From positions 682,001-746,000 of the forward strand of contig NZ_JADWPE010000003.1 of NCBI RefSeq assembly GCF_017308985.1: DNA of 64,000 bases. Reading direction: 5' to 3'. Shown here piece by piece: positions 26,405 through 35,893 of this stretch (within the stretch, counting starts at the first letter, position 1; each line of letters starts with the position of its first letter). The translations under genes and the position numbers were made by a program. A model generated the notes under the pieces. That model saw only the letters and a list, made by a program, of their open reading frames with translations. It was not told where the DNA came from and made no database searches. Source of the stretch: Lysobacter changpingensis (GTDB taxonomy: Bacteria; Pseudomonadota; Gammaproteobacteria; Xanthomonadales; Xanthomonadaceae).

Positions 26405-27087
26405 CGCGTGCCCGGCCAGGCCTCGGCGGCGATCAGTTGCGACGGCAGGTCGATCATCGCGTCGCCCTGCCACGCGATCGGATCGTCCTCGTCGAGGCGA
26501 TAGCCCCACAGCGCGACCACCGACGGCATGCCGGCCGCGCGCGCGGCGACGATGTCGCGTTCGTCGTCGCCGACGTAGACGCACTGTTCCGGCGCCACGC
26601 CGATGCGCTCCGCGGCGACGATCAACGGCAGAGGATCGGGCTTGCGCGCCTTGAGCGTGTCGCCACCGATGAGCACCGCGCAGCGATGCTCCCAGCCGAG
26701 CACGGGCATCAGCTGGCGCGCGAGGTATTCGGGCTTGTTGGTGACGATGCCCCACGCGCAGCCGGCGTTTTCCAGCGCCGCGAGCATCGCTTCGATGCCG
26801 TCGAACGGCACGCCGTACTGCCCTAGCGCGCGCTGGTAGCAATCGAGGAATTCCGGAATCCAGCGCTCGCGCTCGTCTTCGGCGACGTCGGGAAACGCCG
26901 CCGCGACCATCGCGCGCGCGCCTTTCGAAACGTGGGGACGCAGCGCTTCCAGCGGCATCGGCGGCTGGCCGCGTTCGGCGCGCATCGCGTCGATCGCCGC
27001 GACCATGTCCGGCGCGCTGTCGAGCAGCGTGCCGTCGAGGTCGAACAGCACCGCCTTCGGGAACTTCACCGCTTCCACCGCCGGCAT
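26401..27087 (-). CDS. gph: phosphoglycolate phosphatase (HAD family)
   Basis: 228 aa. HAD motifs: DLDGTLLDSAPD (nucleophile Asp), IVTNKPEYLARQL (motif II), K in LKARKPDPLPL, and YVGDDERDIVAARAAG (motif IV). This set fits Gph, which removes 2-phosphoglycolate formed during DNA repair; other small phosphates are possible. ATG 27087 overlaps the ubiG stop (TGATG). The ubiG-gph pairing is common in proteobacteria. Confidence 0.9.
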   Translation of the reverse strand: MPAVEAVKFPKAVLFDLDGTLLDSAPDMVAAIDAMRAERGQPPMPLEALRPHVSKGARAMVAAAFPDVAEDERERWIPEFLDCYQRALGQYGVPFDGIEAMLAALENAGCAWGIVTNKPEYLARQLMPVLGWEHRCAVLIGGDTLKARKPDPLPLIVAAERIGVAPEQCVYVGDDERDIVAARAAGMPSVVALWGYRLDEDDPIAWQGDAMIDLPSQLIAAEAWPGTR

Positions 27088-27812
27088 CACGCCGCGTCCG
27101 GCTTGGCCGCGCAGGCCAGGTAGTTCACGTCGGTGCGCGGGATGATGCGCGCGCCGTTGCGCCACGGTTCGTACATCAGGCCGCTGACGTCCTCCGGCGC
27201 CAGGCCCGCGTCGCGCAACCAGGCGCCGAGTTCGTGCGGCTTGATGAAATCGCGGTACTGGTGCGTGCCGCGCGGCAGCAGCCGGGCGATGTATTCGGCG
27301 CCGACGATGGCGAGCGCGAACGCCGCCGGCGTGCGGTTCAACGTCGACAGGAACAGCTTCCCGCCCGGACGAAGCAGCGTCGCGCACGCGCGGATGATCG
27401 AACCCGGATCGGGCACGTGCTCGAGCATCTCCATGCAGGTGATCGCATCGAACTGGCCCGCCATTTCGTCGGCGAGCGATTCGACCGACTGCAGGCGGTA
27501 ATCGACCTTCACCCCCGATTCCAGGCCGTGCAGGCGCGCGACCTTGACCAGTTCCGGCGCGAGGTCGAGCGCGGTGACCTGCGCGCCTTCGCGCGCCATC
27601 GCTTCGCTCAGCAGGCCCGCGCCGCAGCCGACGTCGAGCACGCGCGCGCCGCGCAACGGCGTGCGATCGGCGACGTAGCCCAACCGCGCGGGATTGAGCG
27701 CGTGCAGCGCCTTCTGCGGGCCGTCCGGATCCCACCAGCGCTGCGCGAGCGCGCCGAACTTGTCGAGCTCGGACTGGGTGAAGTTGCCGTCGGTGGATGC
27801 GTTGGTCGTCAT
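27087..27812 (-). CDS. ubiG: ubiquinone biosynthesis O-methyltransferase
   Basis: SAM-dependent O-methylation steps of ubiquinone synthesis. 241 aa. Motif [21 protein letters not shown], motif [18 protein letters not shown], and the C-terminal [24 protein letters not shown]-terminal [19 protein letters not shown] matches UbiG. First gene of the ubiG-gph-synthase-like operon. Confidence 0.96.
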   Translation of the reverse strand: MTTNASTDGNFTQSELDKFGALAQRWWDPDGPQKALHALNPARLGYVADRTPLRGARVLDVGCGAGLLSEAMAREGAQVTALDLAPELVKVARLHGLESGVKVDYRLQSVESLADEMAGQFDAITCMEMLEHVPDPGSIIRACATLLRPGGKLFLSTLNRTPAAFALAIVGAEYIARLLPRGTHQYRDFIKPHELGAWLRDAGLAPEDVSGLMYEPWRNGARIIPRTDVNYLACAAKPDAA

Positions 27813-27825
27813 TGGCGCTCCGTTT

Positions 27826-27908
27826 CTTCGTCCCCGCGATGCGGGAATCGGTGCTTTGCCGCGTCGCGCGCGAGTCGCTGGATTTCCGCCTGCGCGGGAA
27901 CGACGGGC
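27826..27908. repeat. short hairpin repeats between ubiG and the amidohydrolase gene
   Basis: Two small dyads, TCCCCGCGATGCGGGAA and TTTCCGCCTGCGCGGGAA followed by CGACGGG. The pattern GGAT-TCC-GC...GCGGGAA-GACG recurs loosely at 29413. Confidence 0.4.
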
Positions 27909-27921
27909 ACCGGCCGTGGTG

Positions 27922-29265
27922 TCAGGTGAGTCTTATCGCCGCGATCCGCTCGCGCCACTGCCGTGCGTTGGCGACCAGCGCCGCGGCATCCATGTCGACC
28001 AGCATGCGCTCGCGCAGCTTCGCGCGGCCGGCGATCCATACGTCGCTCACCTGGTGGCGGCCGGTCGCGTAGATCAGTTGCGAGACCACGTGGTGCAGCG
28101 GCTGGGTTTCGATCTGGCCCAGGTCCACGCAGACCAGGTCGGCCTGCTTGCCCGGTTCGATCGAACCGACCAGCGCGTCGAAGCCCAGCGCGCGTGCGCC
28201 GCCCAGCGTGGCCGCATGCAGCGCCGTCGCGGCATCGAACGCCGACGCGTCTTCCGCCACGGCCTTGGCCAGCAGCGCGGCGGTGCGCGCCTCGCCGAAC
28301 ATGTCCAGGTCGTTGTTGCTGGCGCAGCCGTCGGTGCCGATGGCGACGTTCACGCCGGCCTTCACCAGCTTGCCGACGGGACAGAAGCCCGAGGCCAGCT
28401 TGAGGTTGGATTCCGGGCAATGCACCACGCTCACGCCGCGCTGCGCGCACAGCGCGATTTCCGCGTCGGTGAGCTGGGTCATGTGCACGGCGATGAGGCG
28501 GTCGTTGACCAGGCCGAGGCGGTCCAGGCGCGCGATCGGCCGCTGGCCGAGCTTCGCGTGCGATTCGACGACTTCATGCGCGGTCTCGTGCGTGTGCAGG
28601 TGCACGGGAATGTCGAGCTGGTCCGACAGCATGCGGATGCGCTCGAAGTTCTCGTCCGACACCGTGTACGGCGCGTGCGGCGCGAAGGCGGTCGCCACCA
28701 GCGGATCGTCGCGCCACTGGTCGTGCACTTCGCCGGCGCGTTCGAAGTATTCCTCGGATGTCTTCGCCCACGCGGTGGGGAAATCGATCACCGGCAGGCC
28801 GACGCGCGCGCGGAAGCCGTGCTGCTTGTAGACGGCGGCCTGCACGTCGGGGAAGAAGTAGTTCTCGTTGGCGCAGGTGGTGCCGCCGCGCAGCATCTCG
28901 GCGATGGCGAGCGCGATGCCGTCCTCGATGAACTCAGGCCCCATCACCGCGCCTTCGACCGGCCAGATGTGGCCCTGCAGCCATTCCATCAGCGGCAGGT
29001 CGTCGGCGATGCCGCGCAGCAGGGTCATCGGGTTGTGCGTGTGCGCGTTGACCAGGCCGGGAATGAGCGCGGCGTCGGGGCGCGAGACGGTTTCCTTCGC
29101 GGAGAAACGCTCGCGGGCCTCGCGGACCGGCAGCACCGCGACGATGGCGCCGTCGCGCACGGCGACGGCGTGGGCTTCGAGCACCACGCCGTGCGGGACG
29201 ACCGGCACGACCCAGCCGGCTTCGATCAGCAGATCGCAGGATTCGGGGGCTCGATCGTGGGTCAT
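27922..29265 (-). CDS. mtaD: 5-methylthioadenosine/S-adenosylhomocysteine deaminase-type amidohydrolase
   Basis: 447 aa, TRZ/ATZ branch of the amidohydrolase superfamily. Metal ligands in [15 protein letters not shown] (HxH), [19 protein letters not shown] and the catalytic Asp in [15 protein letters not shown]. Likely deaminates adenosine-type by-products of SAM reactions. It sits upstream of SAM-dependent ubiG on the same strand, about 110 bp apart, which fits that role. The start is ATG 29265 (MTHDRAP); the longer frame upstream reads through repeat DNA. Confidence 0.85.
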   Translation of the reverse strand: MTHDRAPESCDLLIEAGWVVPVVPHGVVLEAHAVAVRDGAIVAVLPVREARERFSAKETVSRPDAALIPGLVNAHTHNPMTLLRGIADDLPLMEWLQGHIWPVEGAVMGPEFIEDGIALAIAEMLRGGTTCANENYFFPDVQAAVYKQHGFRARVGLPVIDFPTAWAKTSEEYFERAGEVHDQWRDDPLVATAFAPHAPYTVSDENFERIRMLSDQLDIPVHLHTHETAHEVVESHAKLGQRPIARLDRLGLVNDRLIAVHMTQLTDAEIALCAQRGVSVVHCPESNLKLASGFCPVGKLVKAGVNVAIGTDGCASNNDLDMFGEARTAALLAKAVAEDASAFDAATALHAATLGGARALGFDALVGSIEPGKQADLVCVDLGQIETQPLHHVVSQLIYATGRHQVSDVWIAGRAKLRERMLVDMDAAALVANARQWRERIAAIRLT

Positions 29266-29282
29266 GCGGCCTCGTTTCTGGC

Positions 29283-29345
29283 TACTCCCTCCCCTGCCTG
29301 CAGGGAGGGTTGGGGAGGGGGGCGAGCCGCGTCGCGGCTCGCTTT
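29283..29345. repeat. CT/GA-rich intergenic repeat plus palindrome
   Basis: CTCCCTCCCCTGCCTGCAG followed by GGAGGGTTGGGGAGGGG, then GCGAGCCGCG-TCGCGGCTCGC, a 10-bp perfect palindrome. Same family as 15592. Confidence 0.6.
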
Positions 29346-29412
29346 GATCCAGGGTGGCTTGCCGGTGTTCCGGGAAGGTCACGGCCCGGTTTCCTCCGGG
29401 TCGCGTGACGGC

Positions 29413-29441
29413 CTGGATCCTCGCTTTCGCGAGGATGACGC
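29413..29441. repeat. GGATCCTCGC...GCGAGGATGACG hairpin repeat
   Basis: TCCTCG-CTT-TCGCGAGGA dyad ending in TGACG, of the type scattered in xanthomonad intergenic DNA; about 45 bp beyond the efp stop and possibly serving as its terminator, although without a U-run. Confidence 0.4.
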
Positions 29442-29483
29442 ATCGGCAAAGGCGTTCGCGCTACGCGCGAACGCGCCGGTGCG

Positions 29484-30050
29484 TCACTTCACCCGGCTGA
29501 CGTACTCGCCCGAGCGGGTGTCGACCTTGATCACTTCTTCCTGGTTCACGAACAGCGGCACGCGGACCACGGCGCCGGTTTCCAGCGTCGCCGGCTTGCC
29601 GCCACCGCCCGAGGTGTCGCCGCGCAGGCCCGGGTCGGTCTCGACGATCTTCAGTTCGACGAAGTTCGGCGGCTGCACGGCGATCGGCGTGCCGTTCCAC
29701 AGCGTGACCACGCACTCTTCCTCGCCCTTGAGCCACTTTTCGGCGCCGCCCATGCCGGCCTTGTCGGCCTGCACCTGCTCGAAGGACTCCTGGTTCATGA
29801 AGTGCCAGTACTCGCCGTCCGAATACAGGTACTGCATGTCGGTGTCGACGACGTCCGCCTGCTCCACGCTGTCGGTCGCCTTCATGGTCATTTCGACCAC
29901 GCGGCCCGACTTGATGCTGCGGTACTTCACGCGCGTGAAGGCCTGGCCCTTGCCCGGCTTGACGTACTCGGTTTCGGTGATGATGCACGGGTCGTTGTTG
30001 ACCAGGATCTTCTGTCCGGTCTTGACGTCGTTCATGCCCAGGCTGGCCAT
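29484..30050 (-). CDS. efp: elongation factor P
   Basis: Relieves ribosome stalling at polyproline. 188 aa, three beta-barrel domains. The modified Lys is the one in [14 protein letters not shown], the EpmA/EpmB lysylation context. End of domain III reads [13 protein letters not shown] as usual. ATG 30050. Divergent from epmB, its modification gene, with 121 bp between the starts. Confidence 0.97.
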   Translation of the reverse strand: MASLGMNDVKTGQKILVNNDPCIITETEYVKPGKGQAFTRVKYRSIKSGRVVEMTMKATDSVEQADVVDTDMQYLYSDGEYWHFMNQESFEQVQADKAGMGGAEKWLKGEEECVVTLWNGTPIAVQPPNFVELKIVETDPGLRGDTSGGGGKPATLETGAVVRVPLFVNQEEVIKVDTRSGEYVSRVK

Positions 30051-30111
30051 GAGTGGAACTCCTGCGTAGGTGAATAGGTGTCGCCGGCCCGCCCGGATGC
30101 GGGCGGGAGGC

Positions 30112-30117
30112 TAGAAT
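30112..30117 (+). promoter_or_regulatory. -10 element upstream of epmB
   Basis: CTAGAAT 55 nt upstream of the epmB ATG, same hexamer and preceding C as at the tRNA promoters. Confidence 0.35.
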
Positions 30118-30171
30118 GTCGGGCTGTTGTGCCCGGCCGGATGGCCGCGGCGCAAGGAAAACCGGTCCGCC

Positions 30172-31197
30172 ATGATACCTGCTGCCCCCGCCCCTCTTCA
30201 CCCCGCTTCGTCCCCTGCCGCCCCGCCGCGCTGGCAACAGCTGTGGCGCGACGCCGTGCGCGACCCGCGCGAGCTGCTGGCGATGCTGGGGCTGGACGCG
30301 TCCGGGCTGGGCGTTTCGGACGAGGCGGCGGCGCAGTTCCCGCTGCGCGTGCCGCACGGGTTCGTGGCGCGGATGCGCCGTGGCGATCCGCACGATCCGC
30401 TGCTGCGCCAGGTGCTGCCGCTGGACGACGAGATGCGCCCGATGCCCGGCTTCGCCCTCGACGCCGTCGGCGACGGCGCGGCGAAGGCCGGCCATGGCGT
30501 GATCCGGAAGTACCGCGGCCGGGCACTGCTGATCGCCACCGGTTCGTGCGCGATCCACTGCCGCTACTGCTTCCGCCGCCACTTCCCCTACGCCGGGGAA
30601 ACCGCGGCGGCGGCCGGCTGGCGCGAGGCGGTCGCGGCGATCCGGAACGACGCCTCGATCGACGAGGTGATCCTCTCCGGCGGCGACCCGTGGTCGCTGG
30701 CCACGCCGAAGCTGGCCGAACTGACCGATGCGCTGGCCCGGATCCCGCACCTCAGGCGCCTGCGCGTCCACACGCGCCTGCCGGTGGTGCTGCCCGAGCG
30801 CGTCGACGATGCGCTCGCCGACTGGCTCGCCGCCCTGCCCTGGCCGGTCACCGTGGTGCTCCACGCCAACCACGCCAACGAGTTCGACACCCACGTCGAC
30901 GCCGCACTGGCCCGCCTGCGCGGCACCGGCGCGATGCTGCTCAACCAGGCCGTGCTGCTGCGCGGGGTCAACGATTCGGTCGATGCGCTCGCCGCCCTCG
31001 GCGAGCGCGGACACGCGGCCGGCGTACTGCCCTACTACCTGCACCAGCTCGATCGCGTGCAGGGCTCGGCGCACTTCGAAGTCCCCGACGAGGTCGCCCT
31101 GCGCCTGCACCGCGAGCTGGCCGCGCGCGTGTCCGGCTATCTCGTGCCGAAGCTGGTGCGCGAAGTCGCCGGCGATCCGGGCAAGCGCCCGCTGTAG
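30172..31197 (+). CDS. epmB: EF-P beta-lysylation protein EpmB (lysine 2,3-aminomutase family)
   Basis: Radical SAM/PLP enzyme that turns Lys into (R)-beta-Lys for attachment to EF-P. 341 aa. Radical SAM cysteines in CAIHCRYCFRRHFPY (CxxxCxxC), SGGDPW, and the C-terminal YYLHQLDRVQGSAHF that carries the family's PLP-site region. ATG 30172 has AAGGA somewhat far upstream (13 nt); TTG 30127 is an alternative. Divergent from its substrate gene efp. Confidence 0.93.
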   Translation: MIPAAPAPLHPASSPAAPPRWQQLWRDAVRDPRELLAMLGLDASGLGVSDEAAAQFPLRVPHGFVARMRRGDPHDPLLRQVLPLDDEMRPMPGFALDAVGDGAAKAGHGVIRKYRGRALLIATGSCAIHCRYCFRRHFPYAGETAAAAGWREAVAAIRNDASIDEVILSGGDPWSLATPKLAELTDALARIPHLRRLRVHTRLPVVLPERVDDALADWLAALPWPVTVVLHANHANEFDTHVDAALARLRGTGAMLLNQAVLLRGVNDSVDALAALGERGHAAGVLPYYLHQLDRVQGSAHFEVPDEVALRLHRELAARVSGYLVPKLVREVAGDPGKRPL

Positions 31198-31358
31198 TCG
31201 ACACCTCCGATCCGCCGCAATCGGCAAGCCGCGCGCGACGTCCGTCTCAAGTTCGTTCCGCTCCGGTCGCTAAACCGTCATATCCCCCAGTTCCGGCGTG
31301 CGTGAATGGACTGAACACTCCCGTTCATGTCATAACTCGCGTTCGGGGAGGTGACGCA

Positions 31359-33431
31359 ATGCAATTCGGCAAAGACACGGCGCTGCGGCTGCTGATCGTC
31401 GACGACAGCGTCGAGGCGGCGGAGGCCATCGTCAGCGGACTGCGCAACAGCGGCATCGCCGTGCGCCCGTCGCGACCGGAGAACGAGAACGAACTGGCCA
31501 CGCTCATCGCGAGCCAGTCGCCGGACCTCGTCCTCGCGGCCCGCGAAGCGACGCTGGTTCCGATCACCAGGGTCATGCAGGCGGTGGACGCCAGCGGCAA
31601 GGACCTGCCCGTGCTGATGCTGCTGGACACCGTGGACGACTCGCGCGTGCTGGAGATGGTGACCCTCGGCGCCCGCGGCATCGTCCTGCGCCGCAGCGGC
31701 GAACACCTGCAGGTCCGCGTCCGTCAGGAATGGGCGGACCTGGAGGCGCGCCGTTCGCAGCGCCGCCTGGAGGCGCAGATCCGCGAGACCGAGCGCCGCT
31801 GCGACGCGCTGATCGACTCCTCGCGCGAGCCGATCGCCTACATCCACGAAGGCATGCACATCCGCGCCAATCCGGCGTACCTGGAAATCTTCGGCTTCGA
31901 GTCCTTCGAGGACATCGAAGGCATGTCGCTGCTCGACCTGATCGCTCCGTCGAAGGTCGAGGGCTTCAAGACGCTGCTCAAGCAGATCGCCAAGGGCGAG
32001 GCGCCGCCGCGCCATGAGACCGAGGCGCGCGCGCTCGACGGCAGCGCGTTCCCGGCGGTGATGGAGTTCACCACGGCGACGTACGAAGGCGAGCATTGCC
32101 TGCAGGTGATCCTGCGCCGGCAGGAAGTCGATCCGGAACTCGCGCGCGAAGTCGAGGAACTGCGCCAGCGCGACCAGGTCACCGGCCTGCTCAACCGCGC
32201 GACCTTCCTGCGTTCGCTGGAGGACACCGTCGGCGATGCCGCGCAGAACGCCTCACACCACGGCCTGCTGCTGATCGAGCCGGACCACTTCAACCGCCTG
32301 CTGCAGGACATCGGCCTGGATGCCGCCGACGCACTGGTGTCCGCGATGGGCGACCGCCTGCGCACCGTGCTCGGCACCGACCACGTCGCGGCGCGATTCG
32401 GCGAACACCAGTTCGCCGTGCTCGTGCCCAACGCCGACCACCGCATGGTCACCGGCCTTGCCGAAAAGCTCCGCGCGGCGTTCGCCGACCACGTGCTGGA
32501 AACGCCGGACCGTTCGCTCAGCACCACCGTCAGCATCGGCGGCGTGCTCATCGGCGAGAAGATCGCCAGCATCACCGCCGTGCTCGGCAAGGCCAGCCAG
32601 TGCCTGCAATCGGCCAGCGGCGTGGGCGGCAACCGCACCGAACTGTTCGACCCCGGCGCGGCCGACCGCGCCGAGGAAGAACGCGTCGAAGCGTGGGTGC
32701 AGCGCATCCGCGACGCGCTCGACGCCGACCGTTTCGTCATGGAATACCAGCCCCTCATCGGCCTGCACGGCGAACCGCTGGAGATGTACGAGGCCTACCT
32801 GCGCCTGCAGGGCGAACACGGCGAGCTGGTGCCGCCGCTGGCGTTCCTGCAGATCGCCGAGGAACACGGGCTGTTGTGGGAAATCGACCGCTGGGTCGTC
32901 GGCAAGGCGATCTCGGTCATCGGCGAGCGTTCGCGCGCCGGCCGCCCGACGACGGTGCTGGTGAAGATCACCCAGGCCTCGCTGCAGGACAACACGCTGG
33001 CGCAGTTCATCCAGGAAAAGCTCGCCAAGCACGGCGCCGACGGCCACCTGCTGGTGCTGCAGCTGCCCGAATCGAAGGTGTTCACGCACCTGCGCGCGGC
33101 CCAGGACTTCCAGGCGCAGGTCGCGCAGTACGGCGTGCGCGTCGGACTGGAGCAGTTCGGCGTGGGCCTGAATTCGTTCCAGCTGCTGGCCCACTTCAAC
33201 GCCGCGCTGCTCAAGATCGACCGCAGCTTCATGGAAGACCTGTCCAGCAATCCCGACCACCAGGCGCGGTTGCGCGAGATCGCCGAGAAGGCGCGCGAAC
33301 TCGGCAAGACGACCATCGCCGAATTCGTGCAGGACGCGGCCAGCATGAGCACGCTGTTCGGCGCGGGCATCGACTACGCGCAGGGCAATTTCCTCGCGCC
33401 GCCGGGTGCGGCGATGGATTACGAGTTCTGA
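31359..33431 (+). CDS. fimX: FimX-like type IV pilus regulator (REC-PAS-degenerate GGDEF-degenerate EAL)
   Basis: 690 aa, close to the 691 aa of P. aeruginosa FimX. Order: receiver-like (~8-125, LLIVDDSVEAAEA), PAS (~145-260, YIHEGMHIRANPAYLEIFGF), GGDEF (~275-415), EAL (~435-685, FVMEYQPLIGLHGE). The GGDEF signature is FGEHQF and EAL reads EAY (MYEAYLRL), so neither cyclase nor phosphodiesterase activity is expected; in Xanthomonas and Pseudomonas such proteins bind c-di-GMP through the EAL domain and act with PilZ/PilB in twitching. ATG 31359 has GGGGAGG 7 nt upstream. No pil genes are nearby. Confidence 0.85.
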   Translation: MQFGKDTALRLLIVDDSVEAAEAIVSGLRNSGIAVRPSRPENENELATLIASQSPDLVLAAREATLVPITRVMQAVDASGKDLPVLMLLDTVDDSRVLEMVTLGARGIVLRRSGEHLQVRVRQEWADLEARRSQRRLEAQIRETERRCDALIDSSREPIAYIHEGMHIRANPAYLEIFGFESFEDIEGMSLLDLIAPSKVEGFKTLLKQIAKGEAPPRHETEARALDGSAFPAVMEFTTATYEGEHCLQVILRRQEVDPELAREVEELRQRDQVTGLLNRATFLRSLEDTVGDAAQNASHHGLLLIEPDHFNRLLQDIGLDAADALVSAMGDRLRTVLGTDHVAARFGEHQFAVLVPNADHRMVTGLAEKLRAAFADHVLETPDRSLSTTVSIGGVLIGEKIASITAVLGKASQCLQSASGVGGNRTELFDPGAADRAEEERVEAWVQRIRDALDADRFVMEYQPLIGLHGEPLEMYEAYLRLQGEHGELVPPLAFLQIAEEHGLLWEIDRWVVGKAISVIGERSRAGRPTTVLVKITQASLQDNTLAQFIQEKLAKHGADGHLLVLQLPESKVFTHLRAAQDFQAQVAQYGVRVGLEQFGVGLNSFQLLAHFNAALLKIDRSFMEDLSSNPDHQARLREIAEKARELGKTTIAEFVQDAASMSTLFGAGIDYAQGNFLAPPGAAMDYEF

Positions 33432-33441
33432 TGGCGTCGAC

Positions 33442-33866
33442 GTGTTCGAAAGATTGCGCCATCCCAGGCTCAATGCTCTTTTGATCGGCGTGCCCCTGGC
33501 CTCTCGGGCGGGCTGGACGCGGACCGCACGGCGGCATTCGCACATCCCGGTGCCGATGCGCACTGGCCGCTGATCGCTGCCGTCTGGCTGATCTTTCCGC
33601 CCCTCGCAACATTACTCGGCATCCGGTCGCGACGAGGCCGCCCATCGCGATGGCAGCGCGCCATCGCGCCATACCTCGATTTCCATCAGTTCCTGTTCTG
33701 GACGCTGATGTCGCTCGGACTGAGCCAGTTGTATGACGTCCAGCCTCGTGCCCAGCCCGCCGGACATGCCCCGGGCGTGTTCTTCATCGCCTGCGCGGCC
33801 GGGTTCCTGATCGCCGGTTTGGTCGAGCGGCGCATGACGACCGCAGCATCGGCGCGCACCAGATAA
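33442..33866 (+). pseudogene. frameshifted small membrane protein gene
   Basis: Frame 1 gives (GTG) VFERLRHPRLNALLIGVPL from 33442, then a stop. After the CCCC run at 33493-33496 the next frame continues GLSGGLDADRTAAF, WPLIAAVWLIFPPLATLLG, FHQFLFWTLMSLGLSQLYD, FFIACAAGFLIAGLVERR and stops at 33866. One extra C in that run would join the two into one ~141-aa protein with two or three TM helices. Either a real decay event or a sequencing error. Function unknown. Directly follows fimX on the same strand. Confidence 0.45.
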
Positions 33867-33871
33867 CTCCT

Positions 33872-33901
33872 GAAACAAAAAGCCCGCCGGAAGGCGGGCT
33901 T
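33872..33901 (-). terminator. intrinsic terminator of htpX
   Basis: On the minus strand, AAGCCCGCC-TTCC-GGCGGGCTT followed by TTTGTTTC; 22 nt after the htpX stop. Confidence 0.85.
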
Positions 33902-33923
33902 GCTTGCTGACTTATGCGGGCCG

Positions 33924-34820
33924 TCAGCCCACCACCGTCCCCCGCACCTGCTCCATCGGCGCATTGCGCAGGGCCAGGATGCGCTCTTCCAGCGGCGGGT
34001 GGCTCAGGAACAGGCGACGCAGGCCGTGGCCCACGGCGCCGCTGATGCCGAACGCCTGCACCGTCTTGGGCAGCGTGCTTTCGCCGTAGGTCATCGACAG
34101 GCGCTGCAGCGCGGCGATCATCTTCTCGCGGCCGGCCAGTCGGGCGCCGCCGGCGTCGGCGCGGAACTCGCGGTGACGCGAGAACCACATCGCGATCATG
34201 CTCGCAAACAGGCCGAACACCATGTCGAGCACGAACACGATGGCGAAGTAGCCCAGGCCCGGGCCGCCTTCGCGGTTGCCGCTGAGGTAGCTGTCGATCA
34301 CGCGGCCGACCACGCGCGCCAGCACGATCACGAACGTGTTCAGCACACCCTGGATCAGCGCCATCGTCACCATGTCGCCGTTGGCGACGTGGCTGACTTC
34401 GTGGCCGAGCACGGCTTCGGCTTCGTCGCGGTTCATCGCGCGCAGCAGGCCGGTGGACACGGCGACCAGCGAGTTGTTGCGGCTCGGGCCGGTGGCGAAG
34501 GCGTTGATTTCCGGCGCGTCGTAGATGGCGACTTCGGGCATCTTGATGCCCGCCGCTTCGGCCTGGCGGCGCACGGTGCTGACCAGCCACTGTTCGGACT
34601 CGTTGCGCGGCTGCTCGATCACGTGCGCGCCGGTGGAGCGCTTGGCGACCCACTTGGAGATCATCAGCGAGAACAGCGAACCGCCGAAGCCGAACACCGT
34701 CGCCATCACCAGCAGGCCGGAGAACGTGCGCGGATCGACGCCGAGGATCGACATGACGATGCTCAGCAGGATCAGGACCGCGAAATTGGTGGCAAGGAAC
34801 AGGAACAGACGCTTGAACAT
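33924..34820 (-). CDS. htpX: protease HtpX (M48B)
   Basis: Inner-membrane zinc protease for misfolded membrane proteins. 298 aa with two N-terminal TM segments ([34 protein letters not shown]), the HExxH site [13 protein letters not shown], two further TM segments, and the third ligand region [17 protein letters not shown] 34820. Divergent from gluQ. A second M48 protease lies at 37474. Confidence 0.96.
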   Translation of the reverse strand: MFKRLFLFLATNFAVLILLSIVMSILGVDPRTFSGLLVMATVFGFGGSLFSLMISKWVAKRSTGAHVIEQPRNESEQWLVSTVRRQAEAAGIKMPEVAIYDAPEINAFATGPSRNNSLVAVSTGLLRAMNRDEAEAVLGHEVSHVANGDMVTMALIQGVLNTFVIVLARVVGRVIDSYLSGNREGGPGLGYFAIVFVLDMVFGLFASMIAMWFSRHREFRADAGGARLAGREKMIAALQRLSMTYGESTLPKTVQAFGISGAVGHGLRRLFLSHPPLEERILALRNAPMEQVRGTVVG

Positions 34821-34916
34821 GATGGGAACCTTCCGCGCACCACGCGCGGCATGTCGGAAAAATGTGGCACGCTCGCGTTGAATTCAAGTGAAACCGCGAC
34901 CCGCCGACGACCCGCC

Positions 34917-35810
34917 GTGACGACTTCCCCTGGCCCTTCCGGCTATCGCGGGCGATTCGCCCCTTCTCCGACCGGCGATCTGCATTTCGGTTCCCTGCTC
35001 GCCGCCTTCGGCAGCTGGCTGCTGGCGCGCCGCGCCGGCGGGCGCTGGCTGGTGCGCGTGGAGGACCTGGATCCGCCGCGTGAAGTCGAAGGCGCCGCTC
35101 GTCGGCAACTCGACGCGCTGCACGCGTTCGGCCTGGAACCGGACGAGGAGATCGTCTGGCAGAGCCGGCGCCCGACGCTGTACGAGGCGGCGCTGCAGCG
35201 GCTGCTCGACGAAGGCCGCGCCTTCCATTGCCATTGCAGCCGGACCGACCTTGCCACCGTGTCAGGGATCCATCGCAGGTGCGTCGCGCGCCACACGCGG
35301 CCCGATCCGGCGGTGCGCCTGCGCGTGGAGGATGGCAGCGTGGTGGCGTTCGACGACGCGATCCGCGGACATGTCGAACAGGACGTATCGCGCGAGGTCG
35401 GCGATTTCGTGCTCAGGCGCGCCGACGGGTTCTGGGCCTACCAGCTGGCGGTGGTGGTGGACGACGCCGATCAGGACATCACCGACGTGGTGCGCGGCGC
35501 CGACCTGCTCGATTCGACGCCGCGACAGATCCTGCTGCAGCGCGCGCTCGGCCTGCCGACGCCGCGCTACGCGCACCTGCCGCTGGTGCTGGGGCCGGAC
35601 GGGCGCAAGCTGTCCAAGTCGGATGCGGCGCAGCCGGTGGATCCGGCCGATCCGCTCACGACCTTGCGCGCGGCATGGCTCCGGCTCGGGCAGGCACCGC
35701 AGGCGCTGGCCGAGGCCCGCGACGTGCCCGACCTGCTGGCCCGCGCGACGACGGCGTTCGACTCGTCGCGCATTCCGCCACGCGACGGCGCACCGCACGA
35801 AATGTCATGA
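34917..35810 (+). CDS. gluQ: glutamyl-Q tRNA(Asp) synthetase
   Basis: Attaches glutamate to queuosine in the tRNA-Asp anticodon. 297 aa, lacking the anticodon-binding domain of GltX. HIGH equivalent in RFAPSPTGDLHFGSLLAA, VRVEDLDPPRE, zinc-site CHCSR...CVARH, and KMSKS equivalent GRKLSKSDAA. GTG at 34917 starts just before SPGPSGYRGRF. Commonly next to dksA, but not here. Confidence 0.93.
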   Translation: MTTSPGPSGYRGRFAPSPTGDLHFGSLLAAFGSWLLARRAGGRWLVRVEDLDPPREVEGAARRQLDALHAFGLEPDEEIVWQSRRPTLYEAALQRLLDEGRAFHCHCSRTDLATVSGIHRRCVARHTRPDPAVRLRVEDGSVVAFDDAIRGHVEQDVSREVGDFVLRRADGFWAYQLAVVVDDADQDITDVVRGADLLDSTPRQILLQRALGLPTPRYAHLPLVLGPDGRKLSKSDAAQPVDPADPLTTLRAAWLRLGQAPQALAEARDVPDLLARATTAFDSSRIPPRDGAPHEMS

Positions 35811-35843
35811 GCGTCGCGCACGATCCGGCGATTGCCTTGACCA

Positions 35844-35849
35844 TAGAAT
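35844..35849 (+). promoter_or_regulatory. -10 element upstream of phaB
   Basis: TAGAAT 45 nt before the phaB ATG; preceded by TTGACC, which overlaps too closely to be its -35. Confidence 0.35.
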
Positions 35850-35893
35850 CGTCATGGGTCGCGCGTCGTGCGGACCCGTCCAGGAGATCCCCC

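Noticed and set aside
33900-34916. Long N-terminal extension of gluQ (636-aa frame)
   Set aside because: It is antisense to htpX; the synthetase domain begins right after GTG 34917.
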